Origin: Patescibacteria group bacterium
Lineage (GTDB): Bacteria > Patescibacteriota > Minisyncoccia > Phycocordibacterales > UBA2100
Direction: 5' to 3'
DNA: 37,903 nucleotides
Assembly: GCA_021731295.1 (NCBI GenBank)
Contig: JAKFXQ010000004.1
Span: forward strand, 1-37,903
Shown one piece after another: positions 8,142-20,367 of the stretch. Numbering within the stretch: position 1 is the first letter of the stretch; every line of letters starts with the position of its first letter. The notes under the pieces were generated by a model, which was not told the origin of the DNA, made no database searches, and saw only the letters and a list, made by a program, of their open reading frames with translations. The position numbers and the translations under genes were made by a program.

Positions 8142-9557
8142 CTAGCCACGGACACGCTCGACGTCCTCCCCCATAGCGAGCAGCACTCCTTCTCCGCGAA
8201 GTGGACCCATAAGCTGAAATCCTACCGGCAGAGCAACGCCATCACGTGCGACAGTACCTGATGGTACCGATATTGCAGGAACTCCCGCCAGGTTCGCGGT
8301 AACACTGAAGATGTCTTCGAGATACATGGCGAGAGGATCGCTCGCCTTCTCCCCTATCTTAAACGCCGGGCCGGGCGCCGTCGGAAGCGCGATAGCATCA
8401 ACGGTGGCAAATGCTTTGTCAAAATCGGCGCGGATGAGCGCGCGCACAGCGCGCGCCTTTCGATAATAGGCGTCAGAATAACCCGCCGAGAGCACGAACG
8501 TGCCGGTCAAAATACGACGGCGTACTTCCTCACCAAAACCGACCGCCCTCGTCTTCTTATACACGTCCTGAATGGTATCGGCTTGGACGGACAGACCGTA
8601 GCGAATACCGTCGTACCGAGCGAGGTTCGTCGATACTTCGGCGGGACAGACGATGTAGTAAACCGGGAGCGCGTACGGCAAGTTCGGCATATCCACATCA
8701 ACAATGCTGTAGCCTGCGCCTTTTAGTTTCTCAAGCGTCGCATCAAAGAGCGCACGCACGTCCGCATCAAGTCCTTTCTCGATAAACGCGCGTGGCACGC
8801 CAATGCGCTTTCCTCCTCCGGCGAGCGCGTAATCTGGTAGCGATGTACCATCGTTCTCATCGTGCCCGCGAATTGCTTCGAAGAGAATTCGTGCGTCAGT
8901 AGTTGTCTTCGTAAGCGGCCCTATCTGGTCCAGTGACGAACCCATCGGCATGAGACCAAAACGTGACACCGCGCCGTAGGATGGTTTGAGACCAACGAGC
9001 CCACAGTGTGATGCCGGCTGACGAATTGAGCCGCCGGTGTCCGAGCCCAGTGCGGCGACGGCCATACCTCCCGCCACTGCCGCAGCAGAGCCGCCCGAAG
9101 AACCTCCCGGTACACGGGTACTGTCGAGCGGATTCTTCGTGGCACCGTAGGCTGAATTTTCGGTCGAGCTCCCCATCGCAAACTCATCCATATTCGTGCG
9201 ACCAAGGAACACGGCGCCCTGTGCTTTGAGTTTCAGAATGACTGTCGAGTCATACGTTGCGCGATAGTGTTCAAGAATCTTCGAGCTCGAGCTTGCGATG
9301 CGACCGTGGATGAGAATGTTGTCTTTAATCGCGAGCGGGATCCCGGTTAAGGGCGCTACGTCGCCCGTAGCGATGCGCGTATCTGCCGCATCGGCCTCGG
9401 CAAGCGCACTGTCGCGCCACACTTCGAGATACGCGTGAATAGAGGGGTCCGTTTTTTCGATTGCGGAAAGATACGCCTGGGTCAGCTCTCGCGATGTGTA
9501 TTTCTTGGCATCAAGGTCAGCGCGTGCCTGTGCGATGGTCAGCGTCGTGATATCCAT
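8142..9557 (-). CDS. gatA: aspartyl/glutamyl-tRNA amidotransferase subunit A
   Basis: Amidase signature GGSSGGSAAAVAGGMAVAALGSDTGGSIRQPASHCGLVGLKPSYGAVSRFGL. Confidence 0.96.
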   Translation of the reverse strand: MDITTLTIAQARADLDAKKYTSRELTQAYLSAIEKTDPSIHAYLEVWRDSALAEADAADTRIATGDVAPLTGIPLAIKDNILIHGRIASSSSKILEHYRATYDSTVILKLKAQGAVFLGRTNMDEFAMGSSTENSAYGATKNPLDSTRVPGGSSGGSAAAVAGGMAVAALGSDTGGSIRQPASHCGLVGLKPSYGAVSRFGLMPMGSSLDQIGPLTKTTTDARILFEAIRGHDENDGTSLPDYALAGGGKRIGVPRAFIEKGLDADVRALFDATLEKLKGAGYSIVDVDMPNLPYALPVYYIVCPAEVSTNLARYDGIRYGLSVQADTIQDVYKKTRAVGFGEEVRRRILTGTFVLSAGYSDAYYRKARAVRALIRADFDKAFATVDAIALPTAPGPAFKIGEKASDPLAMYLEDIFSVTANLAGVPAISVPSGTVARDGVALPVGFQLMGPLRGEGVLLAMGEDVERVRG

Positions 9558-9558
9558 A

Positions 9559-11855
<2,297 letters not shown>

Positions 11856-11875
11856 CTATCGCCGCACGTGGAGCA

Positions 11876-12352
11876 TCAGTAGCGCAGCTCGACGGAACGC
11901 TGGAGCGCACGGGCGCTCTGATTCACTTCGCTACAGGAAACACTGTATCCGTCAGCACGAATCTCGGTGCGCGGGTGCACATCGTTCTTCAGCACCATAA
12001 CGTCTACACAGTACCCGTTCGGTTCATACTGAAAGGATACGGAATACGGTTCGATATATGGCGCCGATGGCGGAAACGTCAGCGAAAGCGTTTCGCCGTC
12101 GCACTGGGCTGGCGTGCCCGGCGTGGTTGATGCGAACATGCCATGACGAATGTCCCAATACAGCGCGCACTCTGCACCAGAGTCAGCCGCATAAAACGCG
12201 AACTGTGAGTCGCGGCCAATGGACGAAAGCGTAACGCTCTTACGCGCAATGGCGACAATGGAGAGCCCGAGAGCGAGGACCAGCGACCCGACCAAGGCTG
12301 CGAGAAGGAGTGTAAATCCGCGGCTGTGAGTAGTTTTCATATTAGAGTTCAT
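11876..12352 (-). CDS. PilX-like minor pilin-type protein
   Basis: N-terminal RGFTLLLAALVGSLVLALGLSIVAIA; inside pilin cluster; start trimmed to MNSNMK (12352) or MKTT (12340). Confidence 0.75.
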   Translation of the reverse strand: MNSNMKTTHSRGFTLLLAALVGSLVLALGLSIVAIARKSVTLSSIGRDSQFAFYAADSGAECALYWDIRHGMFASTTPGTPAQCDGETLSLTFPPSAPYIEPYSVSFQYEPNGYCVDVMVLKNDVHPRTEIRADGYSVSCSEVNQSARALQRSVELRY

Positions 12353-12953
12353 CGTCAATCCAGCGATAGAGATTTTCCGAAATCGTGAACGTGCGCTCTT
12401 GGAACGAACCGGTGCGCCAGCGAACAGTCGCCGAGACACGAATCTCGTCATCGTCGGTTCCTGGTATAAAATCGGCGATGACCTGTCGAGAAAATCGTGT
12501 CGAGACCCATCCGGACTGATCGTTGTATATCAGAATGGTGCCAACAGGACCGTATGCATAGAAATTGCCGTCGGTACGGAGCGCCGGACACGGCCCTTGA
12601 TTGCAGATTGTCATTCGATTATCGCGTGTGTCGATAACAAACGGCTGGCCAATAGGGATACCCGTCATGATGCCGTCGGAAAGCCCTCCGCCACCAAACT
12701 GTGCGATGGTGAGGATGTTTTCGTCGCGAACCGCGCGCACGGACTCAATCGCCTCCTGTGCAAGATGGAACGCCGTAACCTGGTCGCGCGCATAGTACGC
12801 ACTCGCCAGTGACTGTGTCGCCAACGTCATGGGAGACACTATTGCGAGCGTGAGAAATGAAATTGCTACCAATGTCTCAATGAGCGTGAACCCTGCAACT
12901 TTCATGATGAGGTGCCGTTGCTGTGTCTCGGTTTTTTGGATTCTCATACTCAT
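12342..12953 (-). CDS. prepilin-type minor pilin (PilV-like)
   Basis: Class III signal AGFTLIETLVAISFLTLAIVSPMTLATQSL. Confidence 0.85.
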   Translation of the reverse strand: MSMRIQKTETQQRHLIMKVAGFTLIETLVAISFLTLAIVSPMTLATQSLASAYYARDQVTAFHLAQEAIESVRAVRDENILTIAQFGGGGLSDGIMTGIPIGQPFVIDTRDNRMTICNQGPCPALRTDGNFYAYGPVGTILIYNDQSGWVSTRFSRQVIADFIPGTDDDEIRVSATVRWRTGSFQERTFTISENLYRWIDDEL

Positions 12954-13540
12954 ATGTCGAGCACGCGCTGTACGGCAGTTGCCTGAATGGAGAACGTGGT
13001 ACGTGTCCTTACTCGATCTGACCCGACTGTTCCCTTCATGACGATGACAATCTTCGGCTGGTCAGTGTCCCCGCCGCCCGGCTGGCTGCCTACCACGTAA
13101 AAGCGAAGGTCATCAATTTCAATTTCTGGCGCCGTAACCGCGAAGGCTGCCGCATTTATCCCCTGTTGTCGTTCGAGACGCTTCGTGCCAGCGTCATACG
13201 AGTAGACAAGGTAGTCGTCAGGATTGCCTTCCGTTCCTCCGAAACGAAGAAAAGCGATTGACGTCCCTGGCGTTCCCGCACAATCCTGTGGATCCATCAA
13301 GGTCCCGCCGCCACAGTGATAATCGCTTCCCATGCGCACGTTACGCACCATGCCGTCCAGCGCAATATTCAAGTTGTTCATCACGGACTCGATGGCGCGT
13401 GCCTTGCGATTCGCATCCACGAGCGAGAGCAGCGCGGCCAGAGAGATGACCATCACGACGGTAAAGAGACCGACGGATACAATCATCTCGACGAGCGTGA
13501 ATCCTCGTTGTCCTCTCGTGTGCGCGCGTTGCAGTGGCAT
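12950..13540 (-). CDS. prepilin-type minor pilin (PilW-like)
   Basis: RGFTLVEMIVSVGLFTVVMVISLAALLSLVDANRKARAIESVMNNLN. Confidence 0.85.
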   Translation of the reverse strand: MPLQRAHTRGQRGFTLVEMIVSVGLFTVVMVISLAALLSLVDANRKARAIESVMNNLNIALDGMVRNVRMGSDYHCGGGTLMDPQDCAGTPGTSIAFLRFGGTEGNPDDYLVYSYDAGTKRLERQQGINAAAFAVTAPEIEIDDLRFYVVGSQPGGGDTDQPKIVIVMKGTVGSDRVRTRTTFSIQATAVQRVLDI

Positions 13541-13542
13541 AC

Positions 13543-14169
13543 TTATTGTACAGAAATCTGGCCCGCGAGTTCAATCAGAATGTTTGCACGCGCCCCTTGT
13601 GGAGAACCAAGTACGATTCGTGCTTGCTCATACGTCTGAACGCCGTCGCTACGGATATATGCATCCGGTTCCGGGCGACGAAAGATGACATTGAGTTCGT
13701 CCTGCCCGCACATCTCCGATTGATTTAAAGGGCGCACACACAAATCAATAATGGAATAGCCGCCGCGCATGGTGGTGTTCTCCACTAGTTCGCAGGTGTT
13801 TGGGTCTCCGGGTGTCGGACAATCATACCGCCCATCACCGAGCTCGCTCGGAAACTCTGCAATATCGGTGAACAGTTGGTATGTCGTCGGTTGCGATGCA
13901 TTGAAATGGATGCCGTACGCGCGCTCGAAGTCTGACGTGCCGACGTCCGAGCGTCGAACTGCGATGCCGTAGACTTGTGCCTGACGGACAGAGAGCGCTA
14001 TGTCATAGGCGAGAGTCTCAAGCGTTATGTTGCCGCCAAAGCGACTATTGCTCGCTAGTGTGATGGTAGTAATGACGACAAATACCGTCATCACGGCGAG
14101 CATCTCAACGAGCGTAAAGCCCCTCACGGAATGAGAGGGATGTGAATTCCGTAGAGGGTTGAGAGCCAT
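13543..14169 (-). CDS. prepilin-type minor pilin (FimT/GspH-like)
   Basis: RGFTLVEMLAVMTVFVVITTITL; start trimmed to MALNPLRN. Confidence 0.82.
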   Translation of the reverse strand: MALNPLRNSHPSHSVRGFTLVEMLAVMTVFVVITTITLASNSRFGGNITLETLAYDIALSVRQAQVYGIAVRRSDVGTSDFERAYGIHFNASQPTTYQLFTDIAEFPSELGDGRYDCPTPGDPNTCELVENTTMRGGYSIIDLCVRPLNQSEMCGQDELNVIFRRPEPDAYIRSDGVQTYEQARIVLGSPQGARANILIELAGQISVQ

Positions 14170-14924
14170 AGGATAACGCAGCTCGCGATGAGGAAAGGGC
14201 CAAACGGTACCTCGCTCCTCATTGTAAAGCCCGCACCGTACTGCCACAACGATTTTGAGCCTCGTTTCTGTGCAAAAGTCGCGAGTGCGGAAAGCGGCAA
14301 AAGGATGCCGAGACTGACCACGGCACCAATGACGAATGCAAACATGGTCGCGACAAACCCGTAGAGTGGTCCCAATATCCAACCGAAAGAGAGCGCCAGC
14401 TTCACATCACCGAAACCCATCCAAGCGCCGCGCGAGTATGCCCATAGGAGAAAGAGTGGTAGAGCGGCTATGGGCCCGGCCGAAAACAGCATGACAATGT
14501 CTTCCGCCCCGTATATCGCGTACCCGTACAGAAACGAGAGAATCGCGAGCGCGTAGTTCCACTGATCTGGAATGAGGGAATGGTGAAGGTCGAACACCGC
14601 AACCGCGATAAAGAGTGCAATCATCGCTAATGCGAGTCCGAGGGGAATAGGCGGCAACCACGACGACGCGAAAATGAAGAACAAGACGCCGGTGATGAGC
14701 TCGACAAGCGGATACTGAATGGATATGGGCGCACGACATGTGCGGCAACGACCGGCGAGCGCAAGCCACGAGACAACCGGCACCAGTTCGTACCACTCCA
14801 GTGTGCGTTTGCAGTGCGAACAGTGGCTGCGCCCCCCTATTCCCTCATCAGTCCCCGTACGCAAGATAAGTACGTTTAGAAAGCTACCGACAATGAGGCC
14901 GAAGACAAACGCCGCATATTCCAT
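14124..14924 (-). CDS. pilD: prepilin peptidase (A24 family)
   Basis: GSFLNVLILR, CSHC...CRTC zinc-binding cysteines, FDLHHSLIPDQ, GFGDVKLALSFGWILG; TACTGT-N6-ATG supports start at 14924. Confidence 0.93.
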   Translation of the reverse strand: MEYAAFVFGLIVGSFLNVLILRTGTDEGIGGRSHCSHCKRTLEWYELVPVVSWLALAGRCRTCRAPISIQYPLVELITGVLFFIFASSWLPPIPLGLALAMIALFIAVAVFDLHHSLIPDQWNYALAILSFLYGYAIYGAEDIVMLFSAGPIAALPLFLLWAYSRGAWMGFGDVKLALSFGWILGPLYGFVATMFAFVIGAVVSLGILLPLSALATFAQKRGSKSLWQYGAGFTMRSEVPFGPFLIASCVILWLSTLYGIHIPLIP

Positions 14925-14940
14925 CCCGAGACAGTAGCAC

Positions 14941-14968
14941 ACAAAACCCGCCAGATGGCGGGTTTTGT
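14941..14968 (-). terminator. hairpin downstream of major pilin
   Basis: acaaaacccgcc-agat-ggcgggttttgt between pilin and prepilin peptidase. Confidence 0.7.
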
Positions 14969-14987
14969 AGAGTGCAGTGGCGTTACG

Positions 14988-15470
14988 CTACGGTCTCTGG
15001 CAGTAGAAGAGATCGCCCGTCGAGTCAGCACAGTTTTGTGTGCCGACGGTGCCGTCGATATCTCCATTGAGTGCCGAGTGCCCGGTGCTCTCAAGCTCTG
15101 CACGTATGACGTACGATGCACATACGCTTGCCGTACACGCTGCACTTGCTGAGTCGAGCGGAGCGTAGAAGTAGTTCTGATCGACACCACCCGGATCGGT
15201 CGGCAATGCAGCGATGTACCCTGCTGCGGAGAGACCAGTCAAGCTGGTGGTAACTACTGCTGCGGTTGTCGTCGGATAGCTCTGGTTGGCATCGTAGAAG
15301 AGCTCGAGCGCGAGCTGGAGCTGCTTGATGTCCGAGATGCGGCGAGCATCGCGGCCCTTCTGACGTGCACTGTTGAGAGACGCCAAGACAACCGACGAAA
15401 GGATGCCGATGATCGCGATGACGACCAAGAGTTCAATCAAGGTGAAACCGCGCTTGTAAGAGAAATTCAT
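14988..15470 (-). CDS. pilA: type IV major pilin
   Basis: KRGFTLIELLVVIAIIGILSSVVLASLNSARQKGRDARRISDIKQLQLALELFYDANQSYP; start trimmed to MNFSYK. Confidence 0.92.
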   Translation of the reverse strand: MNFSYKRGFTLIELLVVIAIIGILSSVVLASLNSARQKGRDARRISDIKQLQLALELFYDANQSYPTTTAAVVTTSLTGLSAAGYIAALPTDPGGVDQNYFYAPLDSASAACTASVCASYVIRAELESTGHSALNGDIDGTVGTQNCADSTGDLFYCQRP

Positions 15471-15530
15471 ATTTGTATGAAAATACTTGCTAAATTTGTA
15501 ATGACACCCCGTGTTTATCACGTTGCGTAC

Positions 15531-15536
15531 ATTATA
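15531..15536 (-). promoter_or_regulatory. -10 box of major pilin promoter (TATAAT) with about 54-nt leader
   Basis: GCATATAATGTACG on the minus strand upstream of the pilin ATG at 15470. Confidence 0.5.
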
Positions 15537-15580
15537 TGCGACGCCGCACCGTTGACAGAGATGCCTGTGGATAGCAAGAA

Positions 15581-16792
15581 CTAGAGGCCAGAGGCAATAT
15601 TGTATATTGGCACCAATACCGAGGCCAAAAGGACAGCGACACCGAGGGCGAGCATGACTATCATGATTGGTTCGATTAAAGAAACCAGAGTGTCAATCGC
15701 GTTATTCACCTCGCGACGGTAGAACTTAGCCATCGTAGAAAGAATCTGGGACATGTTACCGGTCTCTTCGCCTATTTTGACCATAGCGATGACGATGCCG
15801 GGGATATCCCCATGCTTCCTGAACGCTTCGGATACCGGCAGACCGGCTTTCACGTCATTCGCGACCTCGTTCATAATTTGCTCGTACGTCGGGTCGCCAA
15901 CAACCGTTGCCGTAATTTCGAGTCCGCGCAACATCTGTATGCCACTGGTAAGCATGGTCGAGAGGTTGTCCGCAATGCGCGAAAGAAACAATTTCTGATA
16001 GACGCCGCCGAGGACAGGTACCTGCAGACGTGCATGTGAGAAGAACAATCTGCCTTGGTCCGACTGTGCATACCTGAAGAGGAAGACGCCAGCCATAACA
16101 AGGAGCACGAGAAGCAGCAGAATGTAATCAGACACGAAATTACTCATACCGATGACTATCTGCGTATAGACCGGCACCTCTTGTCCTGTTTCCGTAAGCA
16201 TCACTGCGAGGCGCGGAATGACCAAGGTGAGCATCAAGACCATGACCGTAAGGAACGTGAAAATGATGAACGCGGGATAGACGAGTGCGTTCTTCGTTTT
16301 CTGCGTGATTTCGTAGTTACGGTCGAGATAATCCGCGAGGAAGGCGAACGTTTCGTCGAGCTTTCCTGCCTCCTCACCTGCACGCACCATATTGACGAAA
16401 AACGGTGAGAACATGTCGTCCTGCCTCCCGAGCGCCGCAGAAATGGACGAACCACCTTGAATGTCATTTGCGATGAGCGTCAGTTTTTCAGCCAATTTTG
16501 GCGTGCGGGCTTCAGCGGCTAAAAGGCGAAACGCGCGCAAAGCTGAAACCTGTGCCTCAAACAGCGTCGTCATCTGACGCGAAATCATCACAATATCCTT
16601 CGTCTGTATGCGATCAAAAATCGCTATTCGGTCGCCTAAGAGCGACTGGTTTTCATCCGCTGGCTCGATGGACGAAATGATGAGGCCGCGTCGCTGTAGC
16701 GCCGTAATCGCGAGGTCTATCGATATGGCTTCAATGCTGCCCGTCTTTTCAGTTCCACTCTCTTCGACGCCCTTGTAATTAAAGAGTGCCAT
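15581..16792 (-). CDS. pilC: type IV pilus inner-membrane platform protein
   Basis: GspF/PilC domains (ISRQMTTLFEAQVSALRAFRLLA, GEEAGKLDETFAFLADYLDRNYEITQKTKNALVYPAFI, GEETGNMSQILSTMAKFYRREV). Confidence 0.95.
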   Translation of the reverse strand: MALFNYKGVEESGTEKTGSIEAISIDLAITALQRRGLIISSIEPADENQSLLGDRIAIFDRIQTKDIVMISRQMTTLFEAQVSALRAFRLLAAEARTPKLAEKLTLIANDIQGGSSISAALGRQDDMFSPFFVNMVRAGEEAGKLDETFAFLADYLDRNYEITQKTKNALVYPAFIIFTFLTVMVLMLTLVIPRLAVMLTETGQEVPVYTQIVIGMSNFVSDYILLLLVLLVMAGVFLFRYAQSDQGRLFFSHARLQVPVLGGVYQKLFLSRIADNLSTMLTSGIQMLRGLEITATVVGDPTYEQIMNEVANDVKAGLPVSEAFRKHGDIPGIVIAMVKIGEETGNMSQILSTMAKFYRREVNNAIDTLVSLIEPIMIVMLALGVAVLLASVLVPIYNIASGL

Positions 16793-16795
16793 GGC

Positions 16796-17860
16796 TTAGA
16801 GAAGTTTCTGGAGGACGTTCGGGTTGAGCGAGTATTGATAGGCGCTCTCGACGGTGATTTCCCCTTTCGATACGAGCTCCGCGAGCGAGCGGTTCATGTC
16901 AATCATGCCTTCCGTTGAGCCCGTTTCGATGACTGTATTCAGTTCGTGAGTACGCTTCTCGCGAATAAGATTCGCAACGGCTTTCGTGTTTATGAGCAGT
17001 TCAAACGCCGGAATCATGCCGCCAGAAACACGTGGAATGAGGCGCTGACTGAACACGCCCATGAGAGACGCGGCAAGCTGGATTCGAATTTGGTCCTGCT
17101 GGTTTGCGGGAAACGTGTCGATAATACGGTCGATAGTCTGTGCGGCGTTGTTTGTGTGCAAGGTTGAGAAGACCAGGTGGCCCGTTTCGGCGGCGGTAAC
17201 TGCCGCAGCCATGGTTTCCGGCCCACGCATTTCACCTACCAAAATCACATCCACGTCTTCACGAAATGCTGAATGGAGGGCGGTCGCAAAGTCTTTCGTG
17301 TCGATGCCGACTTCTCGCTGCTCAATCAACGACTGCTTTGGCTCGTAAATGTATTCTATCGGGTCTTCAATCGTGACGATATGATCCATGCGCTCCGTGT
17401 TGATGAGTTCAAGCAGTGCCGCGAGTGTGGTTGTTTTCCCCTGCCCCACCGGGCCAACTGCCAGAAAGAAGCCCTGAGACTTGCGCGCAAACGACGTGAG
17501 AATTTCCGGCTGATTCAATTCCTCGAGCGTACGAATCTGTTTCGGAATGAGGCGCATCGCGATGCCGCACGAACCGCGCTGGAAGTAGGCATTGCAGCGA
17601 AAACGCGTACCGTCTTCAATCTGAAAGGCAAAATCGAGTTCCTTCGTCGCCATGAACTCATCCATGTGCTCCGGTCGGGCGATTGATTTCAGAAACCCCA
17701 GCGTATCTTCTGGCGTGAGCAACGGCTCCTTCAACATGGGCGAGAGCGCCCCAGCAACGCGAATAGTTGGATGCGCTTCGGTCGAGAAGTGCAAATCAGA
17801 ACCACCCTCGTGCTGGAGCACGGTGATGTATTTCTTCATTGACGCAGCGTAGTCCATCAT
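16796..17860 (-). CDS. pilT: type IV pilus retraction ATPase
   Basis: Walker A GPVGQGKTTTLAALL, TIEDPIEYIYEPKQSLIEQREVG, VGEMRGPETMAAAVTAAETGHLVFSTLHTNNAAQTIDRIIDTFP. Confidence 0.95.
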   Translation of the reverse strand: MMDYAASMKKYITVLQHEGGSDLHFSTEAHPTIRVAGALSPMLKEPLLTPEDTLGFLKSIARPEHMDEFMATKELDFAFQIEDGTRFRCNAYFQRGSCGIAMRLIPKQIRTLEELNQPEILTSFARKSQGFFLAVGPVGQGKTTTLAALLELINTERMDHIVTIEDPIEYIYEPKQSLIEQREVGIDTKDFATALHSAFREDVDVILVGEMRGPETMAAAVTAAETGHLVFSTLHTNNAAQTIDRIIDTFPANQQDQIRIQLAASLMGVFSQRLIPRVSGGMIPAFELLINTKAVANLIREKRTHELNTVIETGSTEGMIDMNRSLAELVSKGEITVESAYQYSLNPNVLQKLL

Positions 17861-17880
17861 AGTCTCAAGTGTAGTATGCG

Positions 17881-18270
17881 TCAGGCCTTTTTCGCGAGCT
17901 CTTCCTTCGTCATGTTGACAACTTCTGACGGAATCATTGTTGCCTTGATGACATAGCGATGGGCGCCAAGTTTTTCCGCCTGTTCCCTATCCGCATCATT
18001 CCCTTGATTGGTAAGAGCTATCAGATGTGCGTTCGGCGCGAGCTTCTCGCTCCCTATGGTCGCAAGAAATTCAAAGCCGTCTTTCTCCGGCATGACCAAA
18101 TCAAACAATACCGCCGCAGGATTGTACCCGCCGCGCAGCAGATTCAGTGCGTCTTCAGTACGACTACATGATTCGACATGGAAACCTGCCTGCAGGAACT
18201 TGGCACTGTACATGTCTAGGAGAAACCTATCATCGTCGAGCAGTAAGAGGTTGGTTGCAGGTTCGGTCAT
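17881..18270 (-). CDS. single-domain response regulator (receiver only)
   Basis: LLLDDDRF acidic pair, phospho-acceptor AVLFDLVMPEKDGFEFL, LIALTNQG, YVIKAT; no output domain. Confidence 0.92.
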   Translation of the reverse strand: MTEPATNLLLLDDDRFLLDMYSAKFLQAGFHVESCSRTEDALNLLRGGYNPAAVLFDLVMPEKDGFEFLATIGSEKLAPNAHLIALTNQGNDADREQAEKLGAHRYVIKATMIPSEVVNMTKEELAKKA

Positions 18271-20003
18271 ACATCATCAAGAGTGATTTTCGGGGTCACC
18301 GTGTCTGTCGCTGGCACTGGTTCCGGCTGTGCTTCCGGCGCTGGCTCCGGTGCTGCATCGTCCTGCTCGCTCAACACCAGGGTCGAACTTAATGTCGCGA
18401 CCTCAGAGAATGGAGTGAGCTTCGCGAATGATTTTACCATGGCATCTTCGCGCATCGTGAGCATGCCTTGCGCGCGCGCCGCGGCCCAGAGCTCGGAATC
18501 AACGGGGTTCTTGAGCACAATTTGCTCGATTGCGGGTGTCATTTCGAGTACTTCGAAGACAGCCATACGGCCACGCATACCAGAAACGCACCCGGGTACT
18601 TTTTCTGGTTCGTATATCTGGTCGGGTAGCGGAAAATGATACTTCTCGGGGAGTGAAGAAAAACCCATTTCAATATCTTTGCGAATCGACGGCTGCATTG
18701 GAACGGCTTTGCCTGAGCCAGGACAGAGCGTGCGTACGAGGCGTTGTGCAATGGAGCAGATGAGGACTGGCGGGATGAGATACGGTTCGACACCCATATC
18801 AATGAGGCGTGGAATGGTGCCGACCGCATCATTGGTGTGAATCGTGGAGAAAACGAGGTGACCGGTGAGCGCGGCTTGAATGGCCAATTTGGCCGTCTCG
18901 CCGTCGCGGATTTCACCGACCATGATGATGTCCGGGTCTTGACGCAGTGTCGTGCGCAAACCGGTCGCGAAAGTGTATCCGATTTCAGGGCGCATCTGCG
19001 ACTGTGTAATGCCGTCGATGTAGTATTCGATTGGATCCTCGAGAGAAAGTATGTTTGAGTGCTCGCGGTCCAACTCGGAGAGCATAGAATAGAGCGTCGT
19101 GGATTTACCCGAGCCGGTCGGCCCAGAAACCAAGATGAGTCCGTGCGGCTGCCGAATAGCACGACGCACAAGCGAAAGCGAGGCGTCGCTCAATCCCAGC
19201 TTGTCCATGGAAATGAAGCCGCGCGCGCGATCAAGAATACGCATCACTATCTTTTCTCCATACGCCGACGGAAACGTAGAGACACGGAAGTCTATTTGTC
19301 GCTCATCAATCGTTGCGCTAAAGCGTCCGTCTTGTGGCTTGCGACTCTCGTCGAGACGGATAGACGCGAGTACTTTGATACGGGCAATGAGTGAGCGATG
19401 CGTGTTGAGCGGGAGTACGACGGACGTATGCAGTTCGCCGTCAACACGATAGCGTACGCGCACACCTGAGGCTGTCGGCTCTATGTGGATGTCGGATGCG
19501 CCTCCATCAATCGCATAGCGCAAAATTGTGGATGCAATCTTCACCGTCGGCGCATCTTCCTGAATCGTCGGCGCACCGCGATTCCCCGCTCCCGTTAGGT
19601 TCAATTCGTCCTCAATTTTCTCTTTGTGCACTTGCTTCACCTGCTCGGACTCAAGATCAGAAACGGCACGGTCCACTTCCCCGCCGAGCCCGCGATACAT
19701 CGTGAGTACTTTGTCGAAATCTTCCTGCGAAATCTGAAATATCTTGAACGGCGTCCCCGTCTTGCGCGTGATGAAATTGAGTGCGTCTATGGCGGCGATG
19801 TTTTCCGGGTCGACCATACCAACCTCGAGCACATCATCAACGACGTCTATCGGGACGAATTTATAGTGCTCAGCTGCCTCTTCCGGGATGAGCTTGAGTA
19901 CTTCATAGGGAACCTTGGCATCGCCCAGCTGCCGTCGTGGCACGGATGATTCGTCGGCTGCCTGAGCCATCTCGGCGAGCTCGCTGTCAGAAACCGGCGG
20001 CAT
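18267..20003 (-). CDS. pilB: type IV pilus extension ATPase
   Basis: GspE/PilB N domain, GPTGSGKSTTLYSMLSELDREHSNILSLEDPIEYYIDGITQSQMRPEIGYTFATGLRTTLRQDPDIIMVGEIRDGETA. Confidence 0.96.
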   Translation of the reverse strand: MPPVSDSELAEMAQAADESSVPRRQLGDAKVPYEVLKLIPEEAAEHYKFVPIDVVDDVLEVGMVDPENIAAIDALNFITRKTGTPFKIFQISQEDFDKVLTMYRGLGGEVDRAVSDLESEQVKQVHKEKIEDELNLTGAGNRGAPTIQEDAPTVKIASTILRYAIDGGASDIHIEPTASGVRVRYRVDGELHTSVVLPLNTHRSLIARIKVLASIRLDESRKPQDGRFSATIDERQIDFRVSTFPSAYGEKIVMRILDRARGFISMDKLGLSDASLSLVRRAIRQPHGLILVSGPTGSGKSTTLYSMLSELDREHSNILSLEDPIEYYIDGITQSQMRPEIGYTFATGLRTTLRQDPDIIMVGEIRDGETAKLAIQAALTGHLVFSTIHTNDAVGTIPRLIDMGVEPYLIPPVLICSIAQRLVRTLCPGSGKAVPMQPSIRKDIEMGFSSLPEKYHFPLPDQIYEPEKVPGCVSGMRGRMAVFEVLEMTPAIEQIVLKNPVDSELWAAARAQGMLTMREDAMVKSFAKLTPFSEVATLSSTLVLSEQDDAAPEPAPEAQPEPVPATDTVTPKITLDDV

Positions 20004-20009
20004 ACAGCG

Positions 20010-20363
20010 CTAAGGTGTTTGCGTCTGGGTTGGCGGTAGAGGTGCGACGAGCGTATTCCCGGGGAGCGGCGCAAACGGATTCGAGCGACCCACCGGTTCG
20101 GGCACGATTTCGATACCGTAATCGACGAGGCTCTGGAATGCAGGGTCTGTAAAAATGGTGCCGTCCAATGAGACGTCGCGCAGTTGCAATAGTGTCGCAA
20201 CCAAATCGCGCTCTGCTTCATTCGGTGCTCCTGTTGCGACTTGTTGTGTAACTAAGAGCGCATCGTCTCCCGGCGAGCCGCGCAGCACATACCAGCCAAT
20301 GATGCCTAAGAACGCCGCGAGGCCGACGATGAGTATGGTGTTTTTGGATAACATGCCGCTCAT
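20010..20363 (-). CDS. PilP-like/pilus-assembly associated protein
   Basis: TM helix plus GRSNPFAPLPG (PilP-like motif) and position between pilO and pilB. Confidence 0.5.
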   Translation of the reverse strand: MSGMLSKNTILIVGLAAFLGIIGWYVLRGSPGDDALLVTQQVATGAPNEAERDLVATLLQLRDVSLDGTIFTDPAFQSLVDYGIEIVPEPVGRSNPFAPLPGNTLVAPLPPTQTQTP

Positions 20364-20367
20364 ACCA

